From assembly GCF_001941965.1 (NCBI RefSeq), contig NZ_MKZO01000012.1:62001-126000 (forward strand): a stretch of DNA of 64,000 nt, read 5' to 3'. Positions 41,472 to 51,155 of this stretch are shown one piece after another. How positions within the stretch are numbered: the first letter of the stretch is position 1; the number at the start of each line of letters is the position of its first letter. Origin of the DNA: Pseudomonas putida. Its GTDB lineage: Bacteria; Pseudomonadota; Gammaproteobacteria; Pseudomonadales; Pseudomonadaceae. Under the pieces are notes generated by a model. That model was given only the letters and a program-made list of their open reading frames with translations. It made no database searches and was not told where the DNA came from. Made by a program: the position numbers and the translations under genes.

Positions 41472-42206
41472 ATGTCCATCCCGACCCTGCGCCGGATCAC
41501 CGGCGCCACCCTGCTGCTGCTCGCCGCCTGGCAGCCGGGGGCCCACGCCGCCCTCAGCCTCAATGCCACCCGCGTGGTCTTCGACAGCGACAAACGCAGT
41601 GTTTCGATCGTGGTCAACAACCCCAGCACCAGCACCTTCGCCGTGCAGACCTGGGTCAATACCGAGGCCGACGACACCACCACCGCCGTGCCGCTGATCG
41701 CCTCGCCGCCGCTATTCCGCCTCGATCCCGGCGCCGAGCAACTGGTGCAGATCAACGGCCTGCCCACACGCCTGCCCGAAGACCGCGAATCGCTGTTCTT
41801 CTTCAATGTCCAGGAAATCCCCGAGGCCCGCGGCGGCCAGGCCAATGTGCTGAACATTGCCCTGCGCACGCGGATCAAGCTGTTCTACCGGCCCAGCCAG
41901 CTCACCGACAAGCCGATGGACAGCCTCAAGGACCTGCGCTGGTCGATCGAGCGCAGCGACGGCAAGCCGCAACTGGTAGTGGATAACCCGACGCCCTTCC
42001 ATTACTCGTTCAGCCGCCTCGAAGTGCACCACGGCGAACACACCCTGCGCCCGCTGGAGGCGCCGATGGCCGCGCCGCTGTCGAAGCAGCGCTATCCGCT
42101 GCCAGCCTCCGGCCTGGGCGGCAATCTCCGGGTCACCTTCGCCGCGATCAACGACTACGGCGGCTACAGCAAACCCGTCACGGTGGCCCTGCCGTCCGAC
42201 CTCTGA
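41472..42206 (+). CDS. periplasmic fimbrial chaperone (PapD family)
   Basis: 244 residues with a signal peptide ending in AHA before ALSLNATRV. Two Ig-like domains: the first holds the conserved Arg of the subunit-binding cleft (ATRVVF) and the G1 strand with FFFNVQEIP. It caps pilus subunits in the periplasm and gives them to the usher. It lies 64 nt after the pilin gene, beyond the hairpin, and 31 nt before the usher. Length matches the 230-250 of the family. Confidence 0.92.
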   Translation: MSIPTLRRITGATLLLLAAWQPGAHAALSLNATRVVFDSDKRSVSIVVNNPSTSTFAVQTWVNTEADDTTTAVPLIASPPLFRLDPGAEQLVQINGLPTRLPEDRESLFFFNVQEIPEARGGQANVLNIALRTRIKLFYRPSQLTDKPMDSLKDLRWSIERSDGKPQLVVDNPTPFHYSFSRLEVHHGEHTLRPLEAPMAAPLSKQRYPLPASGLGGNLRVTFAAINDYGGYSKPVTVALPSDL

Positions 42207-42237
42207 ACCCCGCCCTTTCAGCGCCAGGAGCATGACC

Positions 42238-44745
42238 ATGCATTCCTCTCCACGGCGATGGAGCCTGATCTCCCGCCCTCCCCTGTTTCACCTGCTGCTT
42301 GCCGGTGGCGGCCTCGGCCTGTCCACCTCCCAGTCGGCCCAGGCCCAGAGCATCCCGGGCTTCGAGGCCAGCTTCATGCACCAGGCGCCCGGCCACGACC
42401 ACGAAACCGGCGCACTGGCCCTGGACGACCTGGCCAGCCAGCGCACGCTGGCGCCAGGCAGCTACCCGGTGGAAGTGCTAGTCAATGGCGACAGCCTCGG
42501 CCAGCACCAGGTCGACTTCAGCGCCAGCCCGCGCGGCGGCCTGCAGCCCTGCCTCGACGCCCGGCTCGTCGGCCAGTTGGGCATCCGCCCCGACAGCCTG
42601 GAACAGCCCGGGCAATTGCTGGACGCGTGCGTCGACCTGCCGGCCGTGGTGGAAGGCGCCCAGGTGGATTTCGACGGCAGCCGCCTGCAACTGGCGATTT
42701 CCATTCCGCAGTTGTATCTGCGCCGCGATGCCAGCGCCGGCCTCTCCCAAGATGACTGGAACCACGGCATCAATGCCGCCTTCCTCAATTACCAGGTCGC
42801 CGCCCAGGAAGGCCGCAACCGCTTCGCCGGGGCGACCAGCAGCCAGGACCTGAACCTCAGTACCGGCCTCAACCTCGGCCCGTGGCGCCTGCGCAGCAAC
42901 CAGTCGTTGCGCCAGGACGAAGACGACAAGCGGCGCTGGACCAGCGCCTACACCTACGTGCAGCGCGACCTGCCCGGCACCCACGCCAACCTGACCCTGG
43001 GCGAAACCTTCACCAGCGGCGACGTGTTCCGCAGCGTGCCCATCAGCGGCGCCCTGGTCGCCTCCGACCTGGGCATGCTCAGCGATCGCCAGCAAGGCTA
43101 TGCACCGATCGTGCGCGGCGTGGCCTATACCCGGGCCCGCCTGGAAATCCGCCAGAACGGCTACCCGATCTACACCACCTACGTCAGCCCCGGCCCCTAC
43201 CAGATCGATGACCTGGGCACCCTCGGCGGCAGCGGCGAGCTGGAAATCATCCTGACCGAGGCCGACGGCCAGGTGCGCCGCTTCACCCAACCCTACTCGA
43301 CCCTCAGCAACCTGCTGCGCGCTGGCGTGTGGCGCTACAGCCTGGCGGCAGGGCGCTACAACGCGTCGTCCCGGCTCGACGATCCCCTGCTCTGGCAAGG
43401 CACCCTGGCGGCTGGCGGGGCCTGGGACTCGACCCTGTATGGCGGCCTGATGGGCAGCAGCTTCTATCGCGCCGGCAACCTCGGCCTGGCCCGCGACCTG
43501 GGCGCCCTGGGGGCCGTGTCCTTCGACCTGACCCGCTCCGAATCGCAAAGCGACGCCAGCGCTGGCCAGATCAGCGGCATGAGCTATGCGGTGAAATACG
43601 GCAAGTCCTTCGCCACCCGCACCAACCTGCGTTTCGCCGGCTACCGCTACTCCACCGAGGGCTACCGCGACTTCGACGAAGCCGTCAGCGAGCGCAGCCG
43701 CCACCGCAGCTTCCATGGCAGCCGGCGCAGTCGCCTGGAAGCGGCGGTCTACCAGAACATCGGCAGCCGCAGTGCGATCAACCTGACCCTGTCGCAGCAG
43801 GACTACTGGAACAGCGCCTATGAGCAGCGCCAGTTCCAGTTCAACTTCAACACCCAGTACAAGGGCGTCAGCTACAACCTCTACGCCTCCCAGTCACTGA
43901 GCGACGAGCGCTACGGCAACGATCGGCAAATCGGCCTGAGCATCAGCCTGCCGCTGGACTTCGGCCGCTCCACCAGCGCCACCTTCGACGTGCTGGAAAA
44001 TGGCGGGCGCTACAGCCAGCGTGCCAGCCTCAATGGCAGCCTCGCCGACACGCGCGTCAGCTACCGCGCCTCGCTCGCCAGCGACGAACAGCAGCGCCAG
44101 TCCGCCGCTATCGCCCTGGGCTACCAGGCGCCCTACGCCAGCCTCGGCGCCGGCCTGACCCAGAGCAGTGACTTCCGCTCGCTGTCGTTCAACGCCAGCG
44201 GCGCCGTGCTGGCCCATGGCGACGGCCTGACCTTCGGCCCGTACCTGGGTGAAACCATGGCCTTGGTAGAAGTCCCGGACACCGCCAACGTCGGCCTCCT
44301 CAACAGTCACGAAGTACGCACCAATGCCCGCGGCTTCGCCCTGATGCCTTACTTGCGCCCTTACCGGACCAACCGTATCGCCCTGGAGACCGACCTGCTC
44401 GGCCCGGAGGTGGAGATCGTCAACGGCACTACCCAGGTCGTGCCGCGGCGCGGCGCAGTGATCAAGGCACGCTTCGAGGTGCGCAACGTCAACCGCCTGT
44501 TGCTGACCCTGCACGATGCCGACGACCAGCCCCTGCCCTTCGGCACCCAGGTGCGCAGCGCCGAGGGCGAGGTATTGGGCCTGGTCGCCCAGGCCGGCCA
44601 GGTGATGCTCAGTACCGAGGTCGCCAGCCAGGTCCTGGACATCCGCTGGGGCAACGACAGCCTCGACCAGTGCCGCCTGCCGATCGACACCCGCCATATG
44701 ACCGCGAGCCAGGGTTATCACCTGCAATCGCTGACCTGCCAATGA
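42238..44745 (+). CDS. outer-membrane fimbrial usher (FimD/PapC family)
   Basis: 835 residues from ATG 42238 (AGGAG 7 nt upstream; an ATG at 42232 is too close). A signal-like N-terminus is followed by the N-terminal chaperone-binding domain (SFMHQAPGHDHETGALAL is an atypical version of the usual F-L start), a 24-stranded barrel with plug (SNQSLRQDEDDKRRW, YTYVQRDLPG) and two C-terminal domains. The last Cys pair lies in DQCRLPIDTR and QSLTCQ, as in other ushers. It secretes and assembles the pilin. Family length is 800-880. Confidence 0.92.
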   Translation: MHSSPRRWSLISRPPLFHLLLAGGGLGLSTSQSAQAQSIPGFEASFMHQAPGHDHETGALALDDLASQRTLAPGSYPVEVLVNGDSLGQHQVDFSASPRGGLQPCLDARLVGQLGIRPDSLEQPGQLLDACVDLPAVVEGAQVDFDGSRLQLAISIPQLYLRRDASAGLSQDDWNHGINAAFLNYQVAAQEGRNRFAGATSSQDLNLSTGLNLGPWRLRSNQSLRQDEDDKRRWTSAYTYVQRDLPGTHANLTLGETFTSGDVFRSVPISGALVASDLGMLSDRQQGYAPIVRGVAYTRARLEIRQNGYPIYTTYVSPGPYQIDDLGTLGGSGELEIILTEADGQVRRFTQPYSTLSNLLRAGVWRYSLAAGRYNASSRLDDPLLWQGTLAAGGAWDSTLYGGLMGSSFYRAGNLGLARDLGALGAVSFDLTRSESQSDASAGQISGMSYAVKYGKSFATRTNLRFAGYRYSTEGYRDFDEAVSERSRHRSFHGSRRSRLEAAVYQNIGSRSAINLTLSQQDYWNSAYEQRQFQFNFNTQYKGVSYNLYASQSLSDERYGNDRQIGLSISLPLDFGRSTSATFDVLENGGRYSQRASLNGSLADTRVSYRASLASDEQQRQSAAIALGYQAPYASLGAGLTQSSDFRSLSFNASGAVLAHGDGLTFGPYLGETMALVEVPDTANVGLLNSHEVRTNARGFALMPYLRPYRTNRIALETDLLGPEVEIVNGTTQVVPRRGAVIKARFEVRNVNRLLLTLHDADDQPLPFGTQVRSAEGEVLGLVAQAGQVMLSTEVASQVLDIRWGNDSLDQCRLPIDTRHMTASQGYHLQSLTCQ

Positions 44746-44763
44746 GAACCCATCGAGTCGACC

Positions 44764-45873
44764 ATGATCCCACGCCTCCGTCCCCTGCTGGCCTGTGCCG
44801 GCCTTTTCCTGAGCAGCCAGCACGCCTTCGCCGAAGACCCCTACCCCGGTGACCAGTATTGCGAATGGCGGGTCAACACGCCCGTCGGCCCCATGACCCA
44901 TACCAACCATCTGGGCACCTACTATGTGCCCAGGGACGCACCGGTAGGCACCTTCATCAGCCCGCCTGGGGTGAAGTGGCCTGTTACCAACAACCTGCTT
45001 GCCATACCCCAGTGCTTCCGCGATGTCGGCCCGCACAGCCTGTACATTTCCGTCACGGCCAGCGTCCCGATCTATCCCGGGCCGTTGCCGCCGGTGCTTG
45101 GCGACGACGTCACCGGCAGGGTCCTGCAGACCAACATTCCCGGGGTCGGTGTGGTGATCGAGCTCGGTCTTCCGTTCAACTGGCCCTACGCGACCAATAC
45201 CTGGAAAACCGTGGGTCCGCCTATCGTTCCCTTCGAAGGCTACGTCGATCACAACACCGTCGGCTACCTGCTCATGAGCAGGTTGAATCCCTTCATCACG
45301 CTGATCAAGACCGGTGACATCCCACCCGGCATCAATGAGCTCGACGGACGCGAACTGTGGAGCTCCACCGCGACCAGGATTGGCAAGGTGGCAGGCCATC
45401 ACCTGTACGGCACGGTGATCCAGTCCCAGTGCGGGCTGCCACCCAACCCGGTGAGCGCGGACCCGGTGGAACTGGGCGAATGGGACAACACGGACTTTAC
45501 CGGCCCCGGTTTCACCACCCCGTCCGTGCCGTTCACCATCACCCTGACCGACTGCGAGGACGACCCGGAGGGCGCTGTCGCCACCGCACATATCCGCCTG
45601 GAGGGCGCCAAGGGCTCCACACCGATCGATGCGCAACGCGGCATCTTCGGCCTGACCGACGACTCGACCGCCGAGGGCGTGGGGATCCAGATGCTGATGG
45701 CAGATGGCGTCACCCCGGTGCAATTGAACGAGGACGTGCCGCTGCAGGTGATTTCGCCGAGCGGCGATACCGTATTGCCGTTCTCGGCGCGCTTCTACCA
45801 GACAGAAGCAAGCCAGGCGGTGAAGCCGGGATCGGCCAAGGGGGCGCTGAACTTCACCATTACCTACCAATAG
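44764..45873 (+). CDS. fimbrial tip adhesin
   Basis: 369 residues with a Sec signal peptide (LRPLLACAGLFLSSQHAFA). The N-terminal 200 residues form a putative receptor-binding domain with Trp, Tyr and Cys (YCEWRVNTPVG); the C-terminal 150 residues are a pilin domain with a Cys pair (SQCGLPP and LTDCEDDP) and the terminal strand SAKGALNFTITYQ, which would be donated to. The two-domain length of 300-370 fits FimH-like adhesins. It is the last gene of the operon. The ligand is unknown. Confidence 0.85.
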   Translation: MIPRLRPLLACAGLFLSSQHAFAEDPYPGDQYCEWRVNTPVGPMTHTNHLGTYYVPRDAPVGTFISPPGVKWPVTNNLLAIPQCFRDVGPHSLYISVTASVPIYPGPLPPVLGDDVTGRVLQTNIPGVGVVIELGLPFNWPYATNTWKTVGPPIVPFEGYVDHNTVGYLLMSRLNPFITLIKTGDIPPGINELDGRELWSSTATRIGKVAGHHLYGTVIQSQCGLPPNPVSADPVELGEWDNTDFTGPGFTTPSVPFTITLTDCEDDPEGAVATAHIRLEGAKGSTPIDAQRGIFGLTDDSTAEGVGIQMLMADGVTPVQLNEDVPLQVISPSGDTVLPFSARFYQTEASQAVKPGSAKGALNFTITYQ

Positions 45874-45891
45874 GTGGCGTGGGCCTGCACC

Positions 45892-46149
45892 GGCCTCATC
45901 GCTGGCAAGCCAGCTTCATGGAACAAAACATAACTCTTTGATTTGCAGGGACCTTGTGGGAGCGGGTTCACCCGCGATTGCAGTAGTGAATTCACCATAG
46001 CAATCGCGGGTAAACCCGCTCCCACAGGGTACGCGTCGTGCTTTGGAACTGTTCTCTGCGCGACAGCGCAGCCTGAAAGGCTGGGCGGACTTCCACAGGG
46101 AAGCGTGCGCCGCTGAACCTGTGGGAGCTGGCTTGCCAGCGATGAGGCC
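45892..46149. repeat. cluster of REP-type repeats, two families
   Basis: An outer inverted pair (45892-45917 and 46118-46149) has the TGTGGGAGCTGGCTTGCC core. It encloses an inner inverted pair (45953-46028) with a different core, TGTGGGAGCGGGTTTACCCG-like. The 295-nt gap between the adhesin and SixA genes holds no open frame of its own. Confidence 0.88.
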
Positions 46150-46168
46150 ATAAGCCACGCCAGACGCC

Positions 46169-46624
46169 TCAGGGATGACGCAGGCTCTCCAGGGTCATCA
46201 GCCCCTTGAGCAGCGCTTCACCCTGCAGTTGCGCCAGGCTGGCAGTGCCCATCGGATCGCCCGATTGACGGTTGCCGTGCACCAGCAGGCCGAGCAAGGT
46301 ACTCACCAGCGGCTGGTGACTGACCAGCAACACCTGTTCCAGCCCCAGGGCATCGAGCCGGGCGATGGCCTGGTCGGGATCGCTGTCCGGGGTCAGCCAG
46401 GGCACGGTGACTACCGCCTTTTCAAAGCCCAATGCCTGGTGCACCAGCGCCGCCGTCTGCTGCGCCCGCACATAAGGGCTGGCAACAATCGCATCGAGCG
46501 GCTGGCCGATCAGCTGCGCAGCACTGCGCAACACCTGCTTGCGCCCATGTTCGGTGAGGTTGCGCTGGTCATCACTGCGGGCCTGCGGCTCGGCCTCGCC
46601 GTGGCGCAGGATCCACACCTTCAC
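46169..46624 (-). CDS. sixA: phosphohistidine phosphatase SixA
   Basis: 151 residues starting at GTG 46624, which overlaps the upstream stop as GTGA. The N-terminal RHG motif (ILRHGEAEP) carries the catalytic His, the second His is in LVSHQPLVS, and an Arg lies in SPYVRAQQTA. SixA removes phosphate from histidine of phosphorelay (Hpt) proteins; in E. coli it acts on ArcB and on the nitrogen PTS. The length of about 150-160 is right. It is co-transcribed with the DUF4389 and gpsA genes. Confidence 0.9.
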   Translation of the reverse strand: MKVWILRHGEAEPQARSDDQRNLTEHGRKQVLRSAAQLIGQPLDAIVASPYVRAQQTAALVHQALGFEKAVVTVPWLTPDSDPDQAIARLDALGLEQVLLVSHQPLVSTLLGLLVHGNRQSGDPMGTASLAQLQGEALLKGLMTLESLRHP

Positions 46625-46968
46625 AGCTTCGGCTCTTCGTCACGCACCGGGTGCGGCGCCGGCGGCACGCTGTGGGCGGCTTCGCCCTCGGCCGGGCGCG
46701 GGGTCGGCCAGTCGGCGAACGGCCAGGGCTTCTGCTCGGTATGGAAGCTGCCGAAACGGCCGATCTGGGCAAGGAACTGGCTGAGGCTGTCGCCAAAGTT
46801 CATCAGGCCGGCGTTCGGCGCGCCATACACCAGGCGATAGATCAGCTGGACCAGTACCAGCAGGCCGAGCAGGGTCTGGGCGACCTGCCAGACCAGCAGA
46901 AACAGCAGCATCCAGAGAACGCGCAGAACGATGGATTCATGCTGCATCTGCTTGGGGGATTCACTCAT
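46621..46968 (-). CDS. DUF4389 membrane protein
   Basis: 115 residues, preceded by AGGAG. One long or two close hydrophobic segments (LRVLWMLLFLLVWQVAQTLLGLLVLVQLIYRL, residues about 15-46) are followed by a conserved-looking cytoplasmic part (FGDSLSQFLAQIGRF, then EKPWPFADWPTPRP). This matches the small DUF4389 family that sits beside sixA and gpsA in pseudomonads. It lies 16 nt after gpsA. Function is unknown. Confidence 0.83.
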   Translation of the reverse strand: MSESPKQMQHESIVLRVLWMLLFLLVWQVAQTLLGLLVLVQLIYRLVYGAPNAGLMNFGDSLSQFLAQIGRFGSFHTEQKPWPFADWPTPRPAEGEAAHSVPPAPHPVRDEEPKL

Positions 46969-46984
46969 GTCGTGCTCCTGTGAC

Positions 46985-48010
46985 TCAGTTGAAACCGCTG
47001 GTGGAAATGAAATCGACGTCGGTCTTCGGCTCGCCGCGCATCAGCAGCTCGATGACCTGGGCCAGGGTCCGGCCCTCGAACAGGATCGCGTGCAATCCGG
47101 CCACCAGCGGCATGTACACCTGCGCCTGCTGGGCCTTGGCCTTGAGCACCTTGAGGGTGTTGACCCCTTCGGCCACCTCGCCGAGGCGATTGACCGCCTC
47201 GTCCAGGCTCAGGCCCTGGCCCAGCGCGTAGCCGACCTGGTAGTTGCGGCTCTTGGGCGAAGAACAGGTAACGATCAGGTCGCCGACCCCGGCCAGGCCC
47301 AGGAAGGTCATGGGGTTGGCGCCCTGACTCACGGCGAAGCGGGTCATCTCGGCCAGGGCCCGGGTGATCAGCATGCTCTTGGTGTTCTCGCCCATCTCCA
47401 GGGCCACGGCCATGCCGGCGATGATCGCGTAGACGTTCTTCAGCGCCCCGCCCAGCTCGACACCGAAGCGGTCGGCACTGGCGTAGACGCGGAAGGTGCG
47501 CCCGTGCAGCACGGCCTGGACCCGCTGGCAGAGTTCCTCGTCCTCGCTGGCGACCACGGTGGCGGTCAGCGCATGCTCGGCGATTTCCCGCGCCAGGTTC
47601 GGCCCGGAGAGCACGCCGATGCGCGCCTTGGGTGCGATGTCCTCGAGGATCTGGCTCATCAGCTTGAAGGTCTGCGCCTCGATGCCCTTGGTCAGGCTGA
47701 CCAGCATCTTGCCTTCGAGCAAGGCAGCATGGGGCGCCAGCACGCTGCGCAGGGCGCTGGACGGCAGGGCGACGAAGATCAGCGCGCTGCCTTCGAGCAC
47801 CGGCAGCAGGTCGCTGACCGGGTCGACATCAGGGTGGACCTTGATGCCCTTGAGATAACGCGGGTTTTCCCGGGTCGTGCGCATGGCCTCGGCCTGGGCC
47901 GGGTCGCGCATCCATTGGCGTACCGCGACACCGTTTTCCGCCAGCAGGTTGGCCACGGCGGTGCCGAAACTGCCGCCCCCCAGAACCGCAACAGGTTGCT
48001 GTTCAGTCAT
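46985..48010 (-). CDS. gpsA: NAD(P)H-dependent glycerol-3-phosphate dehydrogenase
   Basis: 341 residues from ATG 48010 (a TTG at 48016 is less likely). It reduces dihydroxyacetone phosphate to sn-glycerol 3-phosphate for phospholipid synthesis. The N-terminal Rossmann fold shows [15 protein letters not shown], later come [17 protein letters not shown] and the catalytic Lys in [10 protein letters not shown]. coli GpsA has 339 residues. First gene of the gpsA-DUF4389-sixA operon, divergent from the TonB receptor gene. Confidence 0.95.
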   Translation of the reverse strand: MTEQQPVAVLGGGSFGTAVANLLAENGVAVRQWMRDPAQAEAMRTTRENPRYLKGIKVHPDVDPVSDLLPVLEGSALIFVALPSSALRSVLAPHAALLEGKMLVSLTKGIEAQTFKLMSQILEDIAPKARIGVLSGPNLAREIAEHALTATVVASEDEELCQRVQAVLHGRTFRVYASADRFGVELGGALKNVYAIIAGMAVALEMGENTKSMLITRALAEMTRFAVSQGANPMTFLGLAGVGDLIVTCSSPKSRNYQVGYALGQGLSLDEAVNRLGEVAEGVNTLKVLKAKAQQAQVYMPLVAGLHAILFEGRTLAQVIELLMRGEPKTDVDFISTSGFN

Positions 48011-48117
48011 ATCCAATCCGTCAGAGCCATTAAGTAAGTGGCGAAGCCGGCATTATACGGAGCGCCCGTGTCACCACCAGCGCCAGATCACTGGAAAATG
48101 CCGGCTACTCGGTTAAC

Positions 48118-50262
48118 ATGCCCGTTTCGTTGACCGATCAAGGCCGTCCTGTGTTCCCTGGCCCACGCCCTTCGCACCCTTTATTGCTCCTGGCCGCCCT
48201 GGTCGGCGGGCCGGCCGTCGCCGACGATCTGTTCGTCGACAGCCAGGCCCTGCCCCAGGTGTTGACCGCCACCCGCCTGAAACAATCCCCGGCTGCCGTG
48301 CCCGGCAGCATGACCGTGCTCGACGCCGAGCTGATCAAGGCCAGCGGCGCCCGGGATATCCCCGAGCTGCTGCGCCTGGTGCCGGGGATGATGATCGGCT
48401 ACGGCGCCGGCAACCAGCCGACCGTCAACTACCACGGCAGCAACGTCAACGACGCCCGGCGCATGCAGGTGCTGATCGATGGCCGCTCGGTGTACCGCGC
48501 GGGCCTGGCCACCGTGGACTGGAGCGATATTCCCCTGGCCATGGAGGATATCGAGCGCATCGAGGTGTTCCGCGGGCCGAATACCGTCAGCTATGGCGCC
48601 AATGCGCTGATGGCGGTGGTCAATATCCTCACCCGCAGCCCGGCGGACAGCCACGGCACGCGGCTCAAGGTGACCCGCGGCCAGCGCGGCATCGACGATT
48701 TCTACGCCAGCCAGGGCCTGGGCTGGGACGGCGGCGACCTGCGCCTGTCCTTGTCGGGGATGCAGGACGACGGCTTCGACCATAACGCCGCGGGCGGCGA
48801 CTACCGCGACAGCCGGCGCCTGACCCGCTTCAACATCAGCGCCAGCCACACCCTCGACCTGAACCAGAGCCTCGACTGGCAACTGTCGGCCAAGGAAGGC
48901 AGCGATCAGCGGCCCTACACCTACAAGCCGGTGTTCTACGGGGTCAACGATGGCGGCGACAACTCCGATGTCAACGCCAAGGACTACGCCGGTTCGGTGC
49001 GCTGGAACATCGACTTCGACCCGAGCCACAGCCTGTACGTGCAGGGCTCGGCACAGCATTGGGACCGCCAGCAGGTCTGGCGCGCCTGCGATGCGGCGAT
49101 CTCCTTCAGCCCCGAGCTGACCCGCCTGTGGCAGTTGAACCCCAACTATGCCGAGCAACTGGCCCGCAATATCACGGCGCCGATTCCGACCGGCAACGCC
49201 GTCGAGCAAGGCCTTGCCGCGCAGGTCAAGCAACAGTGGAGCAGCGGCGGGGCCAATGTGGTCTGCGGCAACGTCGACCAGAGCACCCGGGAAACCCGCT
49301 ACGACCTGGAAATCCAGGACACCCTGAGCCTGGCCGACAACCTGCGCCTGGTCAGCGGGGTCAACTACCGCTACGACCGCGCCGATTCCGAGACCTACTT
49401 CAACGGCAGCCTCGACGACCAGACCTGGCGCCTGTTCGGCCAGTTGGAGTGGCGGGTCGACGAGCACTGGATCGTCCAGGGCGGGGCGATGTATGAAAAC
49501 TCGCAACTGGCCGGCGATTCGCTGACCCCGCGGGTCGCGGTGAACTACCTGATCACCCCGCGCCACGGCCTGCGCGCGGTGTACTCCGAAGCGGTGCGCT
49601 CGCCGGACATGTTCGAGAACAACGTCAACTGGAGTTACCGGGTCAGCGGCCTGAACCCGCCGGCCTTCGGGCAGAACACCGCCGAATACTTCGTCAAGAC
49701 CCGCGGCCCGGGCAACCTCGACCAGGAGCTGATGCGCTCCCGTGAGCTGGGCTACAACGGCTACTTCGCCGACCTCGACCTGAGCGTCGATATCAAGCTG
49801 TTCCACGACCGCATCACCGGGATGATCAGCGAGCCGCTGCGCAACAACCAGTACATCGCCAGCAACAGCAACGAGGCGCGCTTCACCGGCACCGAGACCC
49901 AGCTCGACTGGCGGGTCAGCGGCGCCGACCGCCTGCGCCTGACCTACGCATACGTCGACGCCGAGGCCAGCAACCCCGCCGACCAGCGCCTCAGCGCACG
50001 CAACAGCGGTTCCGCCGGGTGGATGCGCGACTGGGGCCGGGGCTGGTCCAGCGCCCTCTTCTATTACGGAGACGACGCCCTGAACCAGTACCGCTTCGAA
50101 CGGGTCGACCTGCGGGTAGCCAAGCGCATCGCCCTGCCCCGGGCCAGCCTGGAACTCGCCGGTACCTTGCAGCAGCGCCTGGACGACCAGCCCACCGCCA
50201 ATATCGACAACCGCTACGACAGCCGCCACCTGCTGTACTTCAGCGCGGAGCTGGAATTCTGA
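48118..50262 (+). CDS. TonB-dependent outer-membrane receptor
   Basis: 714 residues from ATG 48118; GTG 48151 (AAGG just upstream) gives a cleaner signal peptide and may be the true start. Signal (PLLLLAALVGGPAVA), a TonB-box-like segment (ALPQVLTATRL), plug domain (to about residue 180, VLIDGRSVYRAG and IERIEVFRGPNTVSYGANA) and barrel follow; the last residue is Phe (AELEF). It belongs to the small colicin I/vitamin B12-type receptors. It overlaps the next gene as TGATG and forms an operon with a periplasmic binding protein and a hybrid kinase. This matches, as I recall, the PA1613-PA1611 block of P. aeruginosa. The ligand is unknown. Confidence 0.88.
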   Translation: MPVSLTDQGRPVFPGPRPSHPLLLLAALVGGPAVADDLFVDSQALPQVLTATRLKQSPAAVPGSMTVLDAELIKASGARDIPELLRLVPGMMIGYGAGNQPTVNYHGSNVNDARRMQVLIDGRSVYRAGLATVDWSDIPLAMEDIERIEVFRGPNTVSYGANALMAVVNILTRSPADSHGTRLKVTRGQRGIDDFYASQGLGWDGGDLRLSLSGMQDDGFDHNAAGGDYRDSRRLTRFNISASHTLDLNQSLDWQLSAKEGSDQRPYTYKPVFYGVNDGGDNSDVNAKDYAGSVRWNIDFDPSHSLYVQGSAQHWDRQQVWRACDAAISFSPELTRLWQLNPNYAEQLARNITAPIPTGNAVEQGLAAQVKQQWSSGGANVVCGNVDQSTRETRYDLEIQDTLSLADNLRLVSGVNYRYDRADSETYFNGSLDDQTWRLFGQLEWRVDEHWIVQGGAMYENSQLAGDSLTPRVAVNYLITPRHGLRAVYSEAVRSPDMFENNVNWSYRVSGLNPPAFGQNTAEYFVKTRGPGNLDQELMRSRELGYNGYFADLDLSVDIKLFHDRITGMISEPLRNNQYIASNSNEARFTGTETQLDWRVSGADRLRLTYAYVDAEASNPADQRLSARNSGSAGWMRDWGRGWSSALFYYGDDALNQYRFERVDLRVAKRIALPRASLELAGTLQQRLDDQPTANIDNRYDSRHLLYFSAELEF

Positions 50263-51155
50263 TGCGCTTCTGGCGGCGCTGCCTGCTGCTGGCCCTGCTC
50301 TGGCCACTGGTGTCGCTGGCCGGCGGCGAGATCCTGCTGACCGGCGCCCAGGACAGCAGCGGCGTCAGGGATTTCGTCGATGCCCTGAAAGCCCGCCGGC
50401 CAGCCGACACGGTACGCTTCGTGCCCTTGGCCGAGTTGCCGGAGCCGGCGCGGCTGCGCAGCGACACCCGGTTGATCCTGCTCGACCCCGAAGCCCTCGA
50501 CTGGCGCCTGCGCGAACCGGCCGGCCCGCCCGCGCTGGTGCTGCGCATCAGCCGGGTGCAAGCCCAACAGCGCCTCGGCGACCTGCGCCCGGCCTACCTC
50601 AGCCTGCTCTGGAGCGATCCACCGCTGGCCCGGCAACTGCACCTGATCCGCTACCTGCTGCCGCAAGCACACCGGGTCGGCGTGCTCTACAGCGAACAAA
50701 GCCGCTTCCTCCTCGATGAACTGCGCCATGCCGCGCGCCCGCTGGGCATGCAGATCGACGCCCAGCCCTGGCCCGACCTGCGCGACAACCGGCCGCTGCA
50801 GAACCTGCTCAAGGACACCGACGTCCTGCTCGGCCTCGACGACCCGTCGCTGTACAACCCCAAGACCGCGAAGAACGTCCTGCTCAGCGCCTATTCGCGG
50901 CAGATGGCCCTGGTCGGCCCGAATGCCGGCTTTGTCCGCGCCGGCGCCCTGGCCAGCACCTTCAGCGACCAGAATGCCTGGCTGGCAGAGCTCGACCGGC
51001 TGCTCGACCAGCCCCCGGAAAAGTGGCCGCGCAGTCACTATCCGCACTATTTCAGCGTGGCCGGCAACCAGCAGGTGGCCCGCGCCCTGGGCATCGAGGC
51101 GATCGACCCCGATGCCGCCGAGCAGGCCCTGTCCGCAGGAGAATCCTCCCGATGA
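50262..51155 (+). CDS. periplasmic substrate-binding-like protein without its own transporter
   Basis: 297 residues from ATG 50262. A Sec signal peptide ([16 protein letters not shown] before GGEILL) is followed by a bilobal Leu/Ala/Arg-rich fold that recalls ABC-type binding proteins of the TrpX/YtfQ-like class ([51 protein letters not shown]). No permease or ATPase is adjacent. It is coupled to the receptor (TGATG) and to the kinase (ATGA). I infer that it presents a ligand to the kinase sensor domain. Confidence 0.8.
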   Translation: MRFWRRCLLLALLWPLVSLAGGEILLTGAQDSSGVRDFVDALKARRPADTVRFVPLAELPEPARLRSDTRLILLDPEALDWRLREPAGPPALVLRISRVQAQQRLGDLRPAYLSLLWSDPPLARQLHLIRYLLPQAHRVGVLYSEQSRFLLDELRHAARPLGMQIDAQPWPDLRDNRPLQNLLKDTDVLLGLDDPSLYNPKTAKNVLLSAYSRQMALVGPNAGFVRAGALASTFSDQNAWLAELDRLLDQPPEKWPRSHYPHYFSVAGNQQVARALGIEAIDPDAAEQALSAGESSR

